Assembly: GCF_020439865.1 (NCBI RefSeq)
Contig: NZ_JAGRPF010000138.1
Coordinates: 36,660-100,659 of the forward strand
Length of the DNA stretch: 64,000 nucleotides
Source of the DNA: Prosthecobacter sp.
GTDB taxonomy: Bacteria > Verrucomicrobiota > Verrucomicrobiia > Verrucomicrobiales > Verrucomicrobiaceae
Direction: 5' to 3'
Part shown: piece by piece, positions 37,201 through 44,823 of the stretch
How the letters are laid out: each line of letters opens with the position of its first letter
How positions within the stretch are numbered: position 1 is the first letter of the stretch
Made by a program: the position numbers and the translations under genes
The notes under the pieces: model-generated
Seen by the model: only the letters and a program-made list of their open reading frames with translations
The model's database searches: none
Told to the model about the DNA's origin: nothing

Positions 37201-40015
37201 AACGGGCTTCAAACGTGAGCTGGCCGGTGCCGGACAGGCCGTTCGTGTTTTGCGCGAGAAAACGTCCGCGTGATTGAACCGTCACATCGCCGTTCAATCC
37301 TGTCGCCGCTGCTGCCAGACGCGCCGCATCCGTGCTTCCATACTGCTGCAGGGTGCCGCCATCGAGAACGATGATGCTCGCCAGGCCGTCGCCAGAGCCC
37401 ATCGCGTCTGATTGGGACACCTCCAGAGTCCCGCCCGGCTCCACCATGAACGTCACCGGGCTGCCCGCCGCGATGCTTCCGTAGGTGGCGGAGCTGTCAT
37501 CAAGGCCCACATAACCGCCCGTCACATGCGCGGTGAGCGGCGTGGAGGCGGCCCCGGTAATCACAGGGCCACCGGCGCCTGTGCCGTTGCCCAATCTCAG
37601 CGTGTAAGCGCTCTGACCTTCGCCATTCTGATTGGGAACCAGCATGGCGTGCAGTTCGAAGTCGCTGCCATTGACCATGATGGTGCCCAGATCCCATGCG
37701 CGGGTGTTGCGGTCATTGCCAATGCCCTTCCAAGGAGTGCCGACGCCGATCGTGACACCAGATCCGGCAGTCTGGGTGGTTCCATCGCCAAAGTAGAACT
37801 GCATGTCATTGGGCAGGTTCTGAATGGTGTTGTTGCCCGTGCCCATGGCCGATGAGTTGGTGCCGTGAAGGACCGTGGCCCCTGGATCGAGATGCACCTC
37901 GCCGCCGGCGCTGACGGCTCCAGCAACGTAAGTCAGACTGTTGAGACCACCGCCTCCGGCTGACGTGGACTGCCCGCCAAAGCTGCTGGTTCCATCAACG
38001 GTGAACCGGTCCCCTGGAGTGTTGAAGACCGTCGTTGAGCTGTCGAGATAGATGCTGCCGCCTTCAAAAACGGAGTAGCCCTCGGTCGAAGTCGTGGCGC
38101 CCATTCGCCGCACGTTCAAGATGCCTCGTGTAACGTACACAGGGCCCGTTCCCAGATAAGTGCGATTGTCGACCGTGCCGGTATAGACGTTGCCTGCACC
38201 GTTGATGAAGGTGCCACCCGAGTAGGTGTTGTCGGTGTTGCTGTAAATGACAAGGTTGCCGGCCTGCGTCTTCACCAGGGCAGTGGCCATATCACCGTCT
38301 GCAATGGTGGAATAAATGTACAGGTTTAACTGTGCATTGTGAACATACAACGCGCCGCCATTCGCCGTGATCGTGGCATTGCCGCCGCTCTCCGGCTGGA
38401 TGGACTTGTAGAAGTTGCCGATGGCGAGCAGCCCGCCTGTGTCGATCGTCAGCGTGCTGCCGTTGGTCTGTTCGATGATGGTCGTGGGTGTGCCTGAGGT
38501 GACGCCGGCAGTGGCCGTCCACTTGAGAGCATTGACCGTCGTGTCGCCGATCGTCGTGGTGACGGCCCCCTGGCTGAAGTCCACATTGTCCGCAGCACCG
38601 GCGGTGGCGAGGTCCGTAGACGTGTAATTCGCAATCGCCACGCCGTTGGTGGCATCGTAGGTGGCAAAGTTGATCTGGTTCACCAATGCCCAGCCGCCCA
38701 GGATTCCGTCATTGACCGCGTCTGGAATGCTGTTGAAAACGATGCGCGGATTGTTGCCAGGGTCACCGAGTGTCCCGGCAGAGGTCGTCCAGTCGAAGTC
38801 GGCCGTCGCACCGACCGAGCGGGTGAGATCGCCAAAGGACCACAGCGTCGCCGAGCTGCTGCTGGTCCGGCTGATGAAAAAACGCGAGGATCCCCGGTCC
38901 AAAAACAGATCCCCCATGGTCTGCGTCCACGGACTGACCGCTCCGCTGCTGTTCGAGTAGAACTGGATTCGGCCGCCCTCCATGTGCACGGGAGCCGTCT
39001 CATTGACCGCCGAGTAGTAGGGAGTCGAGCCGATGGCGTTGTATGCCACGATCAAGTCCCCGCCGGAGCGGATCGTGTAGCTGGATGCGCCGCTCAGAGA
39101 GGGGATGTTCGTCACCGTTCCCCGGTCCGTGTAGGCCTGCATACGCACGATGCCGCTGTCCAAAATGAAGTCGCCGGTGAAGGCGGAGCTGTCGCCATCC
39201 AGACGCAGTTCTCCAAATCCGGTCTTCGTCAGCGTGCCGGCACCACTGATCTCCCCTTTCAGACGCATGGAGCCGAAGGTGGAGTTGTTGCGTGTGACAT
39301 CCAGCGTGCCGCCGCCCGCACCAATGGTGATGCCACGAGTGGAATAGAAATTGTTTCCCAGCGCACGCAGGGTACCGCCGTCGAGAACAACGTTGCCGCC
39401 GCCGGTGCCGAGACTTTCGTCCTTGTACACCTCGACGATTCCGCCGTTGATCGTGGTGTTGCCCGTGTAGCTGTTGGACGAACCCAGATTCAACGTGCCG
39501 TTTCCTGTTTTGATCAGCCCCAGGCTGCCGGCGATGTCGGAGTCGATGCGCACATCATTCAAGCCGCTCACATCAATGGTCGCCGCACCGCCAAGCGTGA
39601 GCGTACTGCCAGTGAGGAGGTATCCGGTGCTGTTGATGATCAGCGTGCCCGCATTGATCGGTCCGCCAAGAGTCACCGTGCCGGCGGTGCCGGAGAAGAT
39701 TGCGGTGTCGGTGAGTGAATTGGGCCAGGCGACGTCGGCGGAGACTCCGTCCCACCAGCTGCCGGTGATAGTGTCCCAGGTGCCAGTTCCGCCGACATTG
39801 GTGCCGTCCACGAGGTTTCCCGTGGCGTCGGCATCAGCGTCCCAGTAGAACGTGGCGGCCTGTGTTTGAGTGGAGAAGACACCCGTGAACAAGGTCAGCA
39901 GAAGCAGGAGCACAGACAGAGACCCATGCGAATTCGCAGACTGCAATCGAGATACAGGCATCACCATGTTCAGTGATGGGAATCCTCTGGAGGGTTGGAG
40001 GAATGTTTGTTTCAT
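28232..40015 (-). CDS. Giant autotransporter-repeat surface protein with PEP-CTERM signal
   Basis: A single open frame of about 3928 residues. The start at 40015 precedes a signal peptide (SVLLLLLTLFTGVFSTQTQA); the frame extends to 40117 but that part is Arg-rich. The body is built of autotransporter-associated beta-strand repeats; I count at least 14 copies of a K-T-G-x-G-x-L type motif followed by a Y-T-G...I-x-x-G, e.g. LIKTGNGTLNLGSSNSYTG and LVKTGSGELILAGSNTFTG. The C-terminus is VPEPSRVLLFLFGVIGLLLR, a PEP-CTERM sorting tail processed by an exosortase-type system. No beta-barrel translocator is present. Likely a secreted adhesin or matrix protein. One 350-base segment looks like a different domain (29380-29730). 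Confidence 0.93.
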   Translation of the reverse strand: MKQTFLQPSRGFPSLNMVMPVSRLQSANSHGSLSVLLLLLTLFTGVFSTQTQAATFYWDADADATGNLVDGTNVGGTGTWDTITGSWWDGVSADVAWPNSLTDTAIFSGTAGTVTLGGPINAGTLIINSTGYLLTGSTLTLGGAATIDVSGLNDVRIDSDIAGSLGLIKTGNGTLNLGSSNSYTGNTTINGGIVEVYKDESLGTGGGNVVLDGGTLRALGNNFYSTRGITIGAGGGTLDVTRNNSTFGSMRLKGEISGAGTLTKTGFGELRLDGDSSAFTGDFILDSGIVRMQAYTDRGTVTNIPSLSGASSYTIRSGGDLIVAYNAIGSTPYYSAVNETAPVHMEGGRIQFYSNSSGAVSPWTQTMGDLFLDRGSSRFFISRTSSSSATLWSFGDLTRSVGATADFDWTTSAGTLGDPGNNPRIVFNSIPDAVNDGILGGWALVNQINFATYDATNGVAIANYTSTDLATAGAADNVDFSQGAVTTTIGDTTVNALKWTATAGVTSGTPTTIIEQTNGSTLTIDTGGLLAIGNFYKSIQPESGGNATITANGGALYVHNAQLNLYIYSTIADGDMATALVKTQAGNLVIYSNTDNTYSGGTFINGAGNVYTGTVDNRTYLGTGPVYVTRGILNVRRMGATTSTEGYSVFEGGSIYLDSSTTVFNTPGDRFTVDGTSSFGGQSTSAGGGGLNSLTYVAGAVSAGGEVHLDPGATVLHGTNSSAMGTGNNTIQNLPNDMQFYFGDGTTQTAGSGVTIGVGTPWKGIGNDRNTRAWDLGTIMVNGSDFELHAMLVPNQNGEGQSAYTLRLGNGTGAGGPVITGAASTPLTAHVTGGYVGLDDSSATYGSIAAGSPVTFMVEPGGTLEVSQSDAMGSGDGLASIIVLDGGTLQQYGSTDAARLAAAATGLNGDVTVQSRGRFLAQNTNGLSGTGQLTFEARSIIQINNNTGWTGAQALAAIGVNDAIVKINVDNFGTAAQPLLTTYFDGTGIYEWSANANAANPTSAGTPIVSLDGAPGSGHGIIINDAFDRSLDATSRGFIELKPGGAGGTIASSSGHLFNINEDVELNGLTLTIGYADVIDGDPGLGDVRMDKVTDSVGGGSINVISGAQLRISATDAIDNSIFVTLQAGAWLDVDNNDTILSVTGGGVTSRILGDATLTVTQAGDYDLGASIGDTANLLQTGGGILTLDQDSDGGGNLAVSNGTIRIGTGVSIGSTFNLNPTSGGVIDLNGTTNAVRSITGNSTGTIELNGGVLVFANSGTVTIDSGEAVINGPGTIRLIGEGQVRFNQDPSRMTNISQIDVFNGEFRVDGIAGTPNTFLINAPVINLGDGFVTTGGTGFQVFPRLYLVNTETTQTAELNVNGGWITSDLGNGDLTIWSGDINFTGTGNTNLFDVNDAGVGDQHEVTGVIGGTGGFSKINTGTLRLVANNTISGDIYIQRNGVGGSNIDSTLSRGGIRLTGPDGALSSVNSMVISRDGSFYLFNATDVNNDRVNDTADLILRGQGRIRLVGNAGSAVSETMGDLIIESGSGKINFDLDDATPQTTSFTFASFQRDPGSIAQFQVLDNVLGSFGTTAHLFIQDGGASATLYGGGTGNGTTTQSIVLGAFGGVNNISNHFMTFDSLNTTELRPLDFDTEYLQSSSLPVKGLVDGDYTVLYGVNQNFMLNYNVDRAGDPDGDVNWYGDNPNRVTTNVAMNSLRFGTNTPTSTVNSNNNNELGSVLVLNADVTLYLGDSLGATNGVGFDTNGSGMLLFGRDVSGTSAGSNQYIAGGVLDFGTREAIIVNESGNSALIRSEIAGSGGLTKAGAQTVYFDNSNSYTGVTTIAEGILVIRDQHGLGDSNLLRIENDGRLYLELGTNMLDSASGGAPANLYIGNISVSTNVLHSNSANNTWGGDIIVDTVDDAGNWVFTPYLGTGALYTLTIDGDIYGNEEGGPGGIAANHINTDTALNDARLIATNSINSAGGVINLNGQFHDNQFGAIAAPVTSDNENQLLRFFIRGSDQAVVNARQQWDAAGLIFVENGILRYEGDGNFWTPLAAANMNSANGQSGMRIGGNSNNWNAAVILTKPGQALNISRIDIGGDGNNDFNQFGNDMLAGTNTSGTVTFGDGTDRVVYNGSSAANNFVRDLTVYQAGGGTMELNFRLDDTDADSHTSFTKIGRGVVNFNGQNDVNGAAQNGDVEQLNMSGGLLRLTNYGNATGRRFDTGAMITFAGGGIEMDGASSIQNETANYTGAAVGTASHFPTAQTLISAGGTDVIVTSKEGRITTMNIGSTTLATNRLSGGTLNFVENGAGGTSVITFRGSGGGSIQADDTAYAWATYGDSYTYNAAAATYTLNALDFAMTTGGSGDITQFAGATRQDEDDVTLWTAAMDVSENGAGFNGGVAASPVNTLHFDFDGTGIIDATNGLEVTNGGIMISSTVLTGAKSIINGTLMAGADADLIIHQYGGAAMTIGSIIADNGGSAAGNALVKTGSGELILAGSNTFTGRTFLNGGALTISSDANLGVAPGAALVDAIYINGGNLNTTADFTLDANRGIMLGGNGGQVNVASGTTLSYGGIIASEPNVIVNYSANPAVGRIDKTGDGTLYLTNINNTYNGLTEIKAGTVKWEPTFSSSTTATPFGSNSAFLDGTILRSGATLVLAPQTPANNSNYNAFLQEWFTFEGGSVLDLAPVNTAGDPHDINFYFRGILQFDSLGNAGTPDGVQTAGTLAGATTIKVGSQGTTNLNDAGGYITGDGGITKIGPGTMYFRESNPEWTGQLIVSEGSVNVFSAGNPLGVGTMPIILGHNLAAETAGEEVTGNSTVQLLYRDEGGYRDVSNVSQAIIVRDDSGAGNQTKRIGAVYLAHADVVNYNGTLTLQDDVEFYYQDDVRNSTTPTNTSNTRNDTRSIGAPTNAETVFINFNGNIVGSKNISINVPQGGSGNVANGSILDPFDDFVINAIFGLNGDNTGWTGDLLITNNSATTGGSDVDRIAIVRLGNAMALNDNLVKFASQGHLQLAGINKTFTQDFLFVGATGVATTAKIENAAFTDVTLTFSADGTRTGVSFQDIGVGMDDGLVFGGTLSNQGLLNVVKTGIGETVFGASTGGDDIADAFSSYSGTTTVLQGTLYAGSNNSFSPYSRFIVSDGALLSPYWDNAGAGFDVTIGSLSGESGSTVNIENSTLRIGGDNTNDADFAGVIQTNALGAPGAGANGFYKIGSGSQRLSGDNTFVTTNLAVRQGTLIGGSNTAFGDAFNVINLGGIVFSESPKDVEVELLLDGTANAVVNQVQMNNFDGNDEGITVIGTRATSGTYGFATGGTVSLYQDISTNVFVEADGSSIFQFGDVILDGGFGGVTPLVKVGSGTVEFHTANSYNSGGAWAAGTAIDGGTVVRHGTLSVFDNDSLSTTIVELGDIRRNLASDAYLATTRSLIAAATGGSFDGSSDGAGGAGNGAFLNVTTIVDGVTITTADIGKRILVKDEGESPERNGVYEIVSLDPNGTHMNLVRADDFDETTEMLYGTSIGVTTGAQAGTRFFMASADVNIVNGVDDGFGNTEDPVLWLVDLNNPDVGLVAGASGLIISTDIDINDTNGTGSTILGGTFTTGTTEFSGAITLQHLTLPGVDNIRELTLTSESDDAGGGVLISGAIATADPGDVLSVNKQGSGTVTLTNAGTAYTGKTTVSAGTLAISGDTDISPTSWIEVASGATLDFSASNAGDFTFDGPVSGSGTVTTGTGSLIIGTDGGPGVMSPGMSSDPSAIGTAGDGIGVLTVNGNLELVGDSSGVNRLTLQMGATNGADYNDAANFSSHLGAGDFSSWITTQGGTYDAETGGDHDRLVVTGDFTLNSGGIISFTNNGGTDYQPVFGDVFNLIDWATLNPNSFSVGGNFRSGGLLGDLELPDLSLAGLFFETSLFSSHGIVVVVPEPSRVLLFLFGVIGLLLRRRR

Positions 40016-40115
40016 CCATCCAGAATACCGGTTCACCGTTGTGCGAATCCATCCGACGAACCTGCAATGTCCTCTGTCCTTTCGCCGATCAACGACTACG
40101 CCAACAGCCACCCGC

Positions 40116-40132
40116 ATAAGCCATAGGCTTAT
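40116..40132. promoter_or_regulatory. Perfect palindrome between giant gene and histidine kinase
   Basis: ATAAGCC-ATA-GGCTTAT is a perfect 7+7 inverted repeat with a 3-base centre. It lies 101 bases from the giant gene's start and 19 bases (or 79, depending on the start) before the kinase gene, in the shared divergent control region. It may be the operator of the neighbouring LuxR-type regulator. Confidence 0.5.
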
Positions 40133-40150
40133 TGGGCAAACCGCTCATGG

Positions 40151-41743
40151 ATGATTGTGCGTCGGCGTGTCCTCGCCATCTTGGAAACGCTCCGTTTTTC
40201 ACACCATGCCATGCTGCGACCACGACCATCTTCTTCGGGGTTTGAACTGACAAAAAAAGTCAGACGCTCGTGTGGTCAGACAGCTCCTCCTCTGCCTGCA
40301 GAGAATCCTGTCATCCTGTCCGATGTGACTGCGGTCGTGGAATCCGAGGTCGCCGACTCGCTGCCGGTGCTGATCGCGGTGCTCGATCTGGAACGGCGCT
40401 ATCGCTACTGCAATGCGGCCTATCGTGACTGGTTCGGTCTCGATCCTCAGACTTTGATCGGTCAGCGTTTCGAGGAAGTGGTCGGTGACGCGGTTTACCA
40501 AATCGCCCGTCCCCACATTCAACGGGTGCTTGAAGGAACCGAGGTGAATTTTGAGGGCACCTTTGCCTACCAACACGGCCCGACCCGCCATGTGAACGTC
40601 AACTACGCCCCGCAGCGGGACGCCGCCGGACAGGTCACCGGCTACGTGTCGCTTACAGTCGATGTCTCGCGACAACGGGACACCGAGCTGCGGCTCCGGG
40701 AACTGACCTCCGAGCTGGAGGCCAAGGTGCGCGCGCGTACACATGAACTGCACCAGACCGTGGAGGCGCTGCAATCCACCGTGCAAAGTGCGCCCGACAC
40801 CGTTCTGGTGCTGGATGCCGTCGGTCACATCCTCAACGCGAATCCTCCGGCGCTGCGTCTTTTCGGCCTGCCGACGGAACAGCTCATCGGCCAGTCGCTG
40901 AGCGCGTTTCTGCCCACGGCGCATGTGGAGGAGTTCAGCGAGTTTTTCGAGGAGGCAAAACGTGTCTCGCCTGACATCCGCTCCACCGAGCCCCGCGAAT
41001 CCATGCTCCGACATGCCAATGGAGCACTCATTCCGATCGAGGTTGCCATCGGTGTCAGCCCGCGCCTTGATCACTTCACCGCTTTTATCCGCGACATCTC
41101 CAGACGACGGGATCTTGAATCCGAGCTGATGCGAGTCGCCGTGGACGAACGCCGGCACATCGCGCAGGACTTGCACGACAGCCTCTGCCAGGAAATCAGC
41201 GCCGTGCATTTCGCGGTGGTCGCCCTCGCCCAGCGCTTGAAGGAGGACCGGTCCGGCGAAGCAGAAACCACACGCAAAATCGGCCTCATGATCGAGGAGA
41301 CCCTGGACCACGCACGTCACATCGCCCACGGGCTGGGCCCTGTCATGGAAGAGGGTGACGATCTGGTGCGCGCGCTGCGGCGGCTGGCTCGCACCACGGA
41401 AGATCTTTGCAAGATGCCCTGCGGCATGCAGTCCAACGGCAACTTCTCGGACGTGAATCGTGACGCGGGCACCCAGCTCTACTACATCACGCAGGAGGCG
41501 CTGAACAACGTGCTCCGGCACGCTCATGCCACCCGGATGGACATCGAGCTCTCGCGCGAAAACAACGAGGTGGTGCTGCGTGTTTCAGACAACGGCCGGG
41601 GCTTCCATCCTACAGGGGACTCCACAGGCCGCGGTGTGCGCTTCATGCGCTATCGCGCCGCCAGCGTTCAGGGCACCTTGCGCTTGCGCAAACGCGCCGC
41701 GGGAGGCACTGAGCTCGAATGCCGCGTGCCGGTGACATCCTGA
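40151..41743 (+). CDS. Cytoplasmic PAS-PAS sensor histidine kinase (NarL type)
   Basis: A 530-residue kinase without membrane segments. Two PAS domains (about 60-175, LPVLIAVLDLERRYRYCN; and 205-320, APDTVLVLDAVGHILNANPPA) are joined by a coiled coil. The HisKA_3 dimerisation domain has the phospho-acceptor in DERRHIAQDLHDSLCQE (His about 342). The ATPase domain shows the N box (QEALNNVLRHAHA) and G box (SDNGRGF). It probably senses an intracellular small molecule or redox state and phosphorylates the regulator encoded 37 bases downstream. The start is uncertain: 40151 or the Met at 40211. Confidence 0.92.
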   Translation: MIVRRRVLAILETLRFSHHAMLRPRPSSSGFELTKKVRRSCGQTAPPLPAENPVILSDVTAVVESEVADSLPVLIAVLDLERRYRYCNAAYRDWFGLDPQTLIGQRFEEVVGDAVYQIARPHIQRVLEGTEVNFEGTFAYQHGPTRHVNVNYAPQRDAAGQVTGYVSLTVDVSRQRDTELRLRELTSELEAKVRARTHELHQTVEALQSTVQSAPDTVLVLDAVGHILNANPPALRLFGLPTEQLIGQSLSAFLPTAHVEEFSEFFEEAKRVSPDIRSTEPRESMLRHANGALIPIEVAIGVSPRLDHFTAFIRDISRRRDLESELMRVAVDERRHIAQDLHDSLCQEISAVHFAVVALAQRLKEDRSGEAETTRKIGLMIEETLDHARHIAHGLGPVMEEGDDLVRALRRLARTTEDLCKMPCGMQSNGNFSDVNRDAGTQLYYITQEALNNVLRHAHATRMDIELSRENNEVVLRVSDNGRGFHPTGDSTGRGVRFMRYRAASVQGTLRLRKRAAGGTELECRVPVTS

Positions 41744-41780
41744 ACAACAACGCCGGACCGGAAAACTCTGGAAACCTGTC

Positions 41781-42467
41781 ATGAAATCCCAACAACAACC
41801 CCTCATTCGAGTGCTGCTTGTGGATGACCATCCCTTTCTGCGTCAGGGCGTTGCGCTCAGCATCGAGGCCGCCAAGGATCTTGAGGTCTGCGGCGAGGCG
41901 CCCGACTCGGCCACCGCCACCCGTCTGGAGGAGGAGCTCCGCCCTGATGTCGTCGTCACGGATCTCACGCTGCCGGACAAAGGCGGGCTGGAACTCATTC
42001 ACCTTCTCTGCCAGCGCCGTCCCGACCTGAAGATTCTGGTGCTCTCGATGCACGACGAAGATCTCTATGCCGAACGCTGCCTGCGCGCCGGAGCCAAGGG
42101 CTACCTGATGAAGAGCAAGGCTCCAAACCATCTCGTCACCGCCATTCGCGAGATCGCCGCAGGACGCATCTACGTCAGCGGAAATCTCACCCAGCGTCTG
42201 CTGCACGTGCTCACCCAGCCCGCGACAGCCACGGCGGAACGCCCGAACGAACTTAAGGAGCTGAGCGGTCGTGAGTTTGAAGTCTTCGAACTCATCGGAC
42301 GCGGCAAGACAGCCAAGGAAATCGCCCACATGCTCGGCATCAGCTCCAAAACCGTCGACGTGCATCGCGCGCGGATTCGTGACAAGCTCAACATCCTGAC
42401 CAATCCGGACCTGATCCATCACGCCGTCCGCTGGGTGCAGGCACACGAAGGTGGCGCCACGGTCTGA
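41781..42467 (+). CDS. LuxR/NarL-type response regulator
   Basis: A 228-residue regulator. The receiver domain (1-125) has the acidic pocket VLLVDDHPFLRQG and the phospho-acceptor Asp in VVVTDLTLPDKGG, plus a Lys at AKGYLMKSKA. The C-terminal HTH (about 160-220) reads LSGREFEVFELIGRGKTAKE and then IAHMLGISSKTVDVHRARI, the typical LuxR/GerE four-helix DNA-binding domain. It is the partner of the preceding histidine kinase (37-base gap). Targets may include the divergent giant-protein gene, given the palindrome at 40116; that is inference. Confidence 0.94.
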   Translation: MKSQQQPLIRVLLVDDHPFLRQGVALSIEAAKDLEVCGEAPDSATATRLEEELRPDVVVTDLTLPDKGGLELIHLLCQRRPDLKILVLSMHDEDLYAERCLRAGAKGYLMKSKAPNHLVTAIREIAAGRIYVSGNLTQRLLHVLTQPATATAERPNELKELSGREFEVFELIGRGKTAKEIAHMLGISSKTVDVHRARIRDKLNILTNPDLIHHAVRWVQAHEGGATV

Positions 42468-42474
42468 ACCGGTC

Positions 42475-43257
42475 TCAGTAGCCTCCTGAGCCAATCTTCC
42501 CGGACGATTCTCCGCTGTCGCCGGTGGCTTCGCGCCTGCGATACTCGTCCATCATCGCCGCTGTGGCGGTGGCGCCGCAACGTGAGCCGCCGAGGTCGCG
42601 CACTTTGATGAGACCGTCGAGATCGCGCACACCACCTGCAGCTTTCACCTGCACCTTCTCCGACACGTTGGCGCGCATGAGCGCCAGATCGTGCTCAGTG
42701 GCGCCTTTGTAGTTGTAGCTGCCGTCGGGTTGCTTCACGAAGCCATAACCCGTGCTTGTCTTCACCCAGTCGGCACCGGCACGTTCGCAGATCTGGCAGA
42801 GTTTGATTTTGAAATCGTCGCTGCTAAGCCCCGCGCCACCGTTGGCGAGATAATCGTTTTCAAAGATCACCTTCACCTTCGCGCCGTGCTTGTGCGCTTC
42901 GTCGCAGACTGCTTTCACATCGGCTTCGACGTAGTTCCAGTCGCCACCGAGGGCCTTGCCGATGTTGATGACCATGTCGATCTCCGCCGCGCCGTCCTTG
43001 CAGGCGAGTTCGGTCTCATAGCGCTTCGATTCGGTGGTGCTGTTGCCATGCGGAAAACCGATCACCGCGCCGACAAGCACGCCCGATCCACGCAGCCACT
43101 CGACAGCCTGCTTCACCGCGTAAGGCTTGATGCAAACCGAGGCCACCTGGTATTTGGCGGCTATTTTGCAACCTTCTTCGAGGTCTTTGTCGGTCATCGT
43201 CGGGTGCAGCAACGAATGATCGATCATCTTGGCGAGGTCGGAGTAGCTGTATTTCAT
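42475..43257 (-). CDS. deoC: Deoxyribose-phosphate aldolase (short form, second copy)
   Basis: A 260-residue class I aldolase acting on 2-deoxyribose 5-phosphate. Motifs: MIDHSLLHPTMTDKD at the start, VCIKPYAV, VIGFPHGNSTTESKRYE, AAEIDMVINIG, KVIFENDYL, the Schiff-base Lys in DWVKTSTGYG, and KAAGGVRDLDGL near the end. It belongs to the short subgroup, distinct from the long E. coli-like DeoC at 7546-8484, so the two are not recent duplicates. The last ~20 residues are Gly/Ser-rich and atypical. It converges with the response regulator (7 bases between stops) and stands alone. Confidence 0.93.
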   Translation of the reverse strand: MKYSYSDLAKMIDHSLLHPTMTDKDLEEGCKIAAKYQVASVCIKPYAVKQAVEWLRGSGVLVGAVIGFPHGNSTTESKRYETELACKDGAAEIDMVINIGKALGGDWNYVEADVKAVCDEAHKHGAKVKVIFENDYLANGGAGLSSDDFKIKLCQICERAGADWVKTSTGYGFVKQPDGSYNYKGATEHDLALMRANVSEKVQVKAAGGVRDLDGLIKVRDLGGSRCGATATAAMMDEYRRREATGDSGESSGKIGSGGY

Positions 43258-43307
43258 GGAAGGAAAGCGGTGGCGTCTGATTCCACACGAATGGAACGAA
43301 TCAACGT

Positions 43308-44741
43308 CTATTCCAACCGGATCTCGGGGCTCGACACGGTCAGCGTGGAACCGTTCTCGGTGTGCGCATGCACGGTGATGACATCGAGCATCTTCACATC
43401 GCCTTCGACGGTCGTTTCGCCGGTGAAGGTGGCGGTGCCGCTCTTCTGCATCGGTGCCGAACTCCAGGGATCAAACTCCATCTGAATGCTGTAGTCCGGA
43501 TGACGGTTCACCGACCACCACAGCGTGTTCTCCTGCGGCTGGCTGCCGTCAGGGAAAACGACCTTCACAGAGAGACGATGCGCGGCCTTGTCCCACTGCG
43601 TCGTCACTTTCGGCGGTGCCACCATGCGACGCGCACCGAAGAAGTGATGCGTGGCGAAGGCGTAGAGGTTCTCATCGACCTCGGGCAGTCCGCCGACGGA
43701 TTTGACGAAGCCGGCCTCCTTCGCTCCGCCGTGCTGGCCTCCCGGCACGATGTAGACAGGCAGTTGCGGGAAGAGACGGCCGAGTTCGACGAGTCCGGGG
43801 CTGACGTTGTCGTTCGAGCCCTGATTGTAGAAGATCTCGGTGCCGCGCTGTTTGAGCACATCGAGATAATTCGTGGTGCGGCAGGCCTCCCATGCGGCGT
43901 TGCAGGCGGTTTTCATCTCCGCATCACTCCAACCGGCGTCGCGGGCCATCTTCACGGAGATGCGTTCGTCGGAGCGGGCCTTTTGACGAATGAGCAGCTT
44001 CTCTTTGCCAACAGGATCGGTCATCGCGGCAATGAACGCGTCATTCATCTGCGTGATCTCCGGCTTCATCATGCCTTCGACATACGGGCCGCCGGGGCTT
44101 TCAATCACCGGCGCGACGACGGGCATGATGGCGGTGAAACGATCATCGGCGATGCCCGCAGCGGCGGTGGCGACACCGCGCTTCGATCCGCCGGTGGCGA
44201 GCACCTTCTTCGGTTGAAACACATCCTTCTCCGCGATGGCGGCGGTAAGCGCGCGCATGTCGCTGATGCCCCAAATCCAGGCGGGAGTGTAGCGCGTGTC
44301 TTTCGTCTGAATGAAGTGCTCTTCCATCATGAGATGCAGTTTTCCGACCGGCTCCATAGCATCAATTGGCACCATGCCGATGAAGACGAGGCCGACGCCG
44401 TGCTCCTTGAGCAGTCGCAGCTTCGCACCGTTGGCGGCGGCAGGTTTGGGCTGCAGTCCGGTGTTTTCGATGAGCACGTTCGTGCAGACGCCGGTCGCAG
44501 GCGCAAGCAGCGTCACCGGCATCCGCACCTTCATGCCCGGCCACCACTCGCAGACCGTGATCTCGACGAGCTTTTGACGGATCGACGCGTCCTTCGGGTT
44601 AGCATGCCAGTCCATGATCACTTTTGTCTCCAACGTTGAAGTGTCGCGGATCGACGCCAGGTCGAATTTGCCGATGGTGATGTCCGCGTGCGCGGGAACG
44701 ATGCAAAGGGCGATGGCGGCGATAAGGACGGCTGGTTTCAT
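43308..44741 (-). CDS. Secreted PhoPQ-activated pathogenicity-related (PqaA-type) hydrolase
   Basis: A 477-residue protein with a signal peptide (LIAAIALCIVPAHA). It matches the PhoPQ-related family of alpha/beta hydrolases by the elbow ATGGSKRGVATAAAGIADDR (Ser in G-S-K-R-G, where the family has ASKRGW), by FTAIMPVVAPV, by IFYNQGSNDNVSP (Asp) and by VPGGQHGG (His). Function is poorly known in the family; an exported esterase or peptidase is possible. The C-terminal ~110 residues form a beta-rich domain (FDPWSSAPMQKSGTATFTGE). It is divergent from the secreted protein at 44824, across 82 bases. Confidence 0.85.
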   Translation of the reverse strand: MKPAVLIAAIALCIVPAHADITIGKFDLASIRDTSTLETKVIMDWHANPKDASIRQKLVEITVCEWWPGMKVRMPVTLLAPATGVCTNVLIENTGLQPKPAAANGAKLRLLKEHGVGLVFIGMVPIDAMEPVGKLHLMMEEHFIQTKDTRYTPAWIWGISDMRALTAAIAEKDVFQPKKVLATGGSKRGVATAAAGIADDRFTAIMPVVAPVIESPGGPYVEGMMKPEITQMNDAFIAAMTDPVGKEKLLIRQKARSDERISVKMARDAGWSDAEMKTACNAAWEACRTTNYLDVLKQRGTEIFYNQGSNDNVSPGLVELGRLFPQLPVYIVPGGQHGGAKEAGFVKSVGGLPEVDENLYAFATHHFFGARRMVAPPKVTTQWDKAAHRLSVKVVFPDGSQPQENTLWWSVNRHPDYSIQMEFDPWSSAPMQKSGTATFTGETTVEGDVKMLDVITVHAHTENGSTLTVSSPEIRLE

Positions 44742-44823
44742 GACTCACTGAACGAATCACGGCGCTGTCTTCTGCCATGATTGATGTGCAAAGGCGTCAC
44801 CGCTGACACGTTTGAGGATCACC

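Noticed and set aside
28232..40015. Possible CRISPR array or tandem DNA repeats
   Set aside because: The recurring pattern is at protein level with variable DNA; no identical direct repeats with regular spacers were seen.
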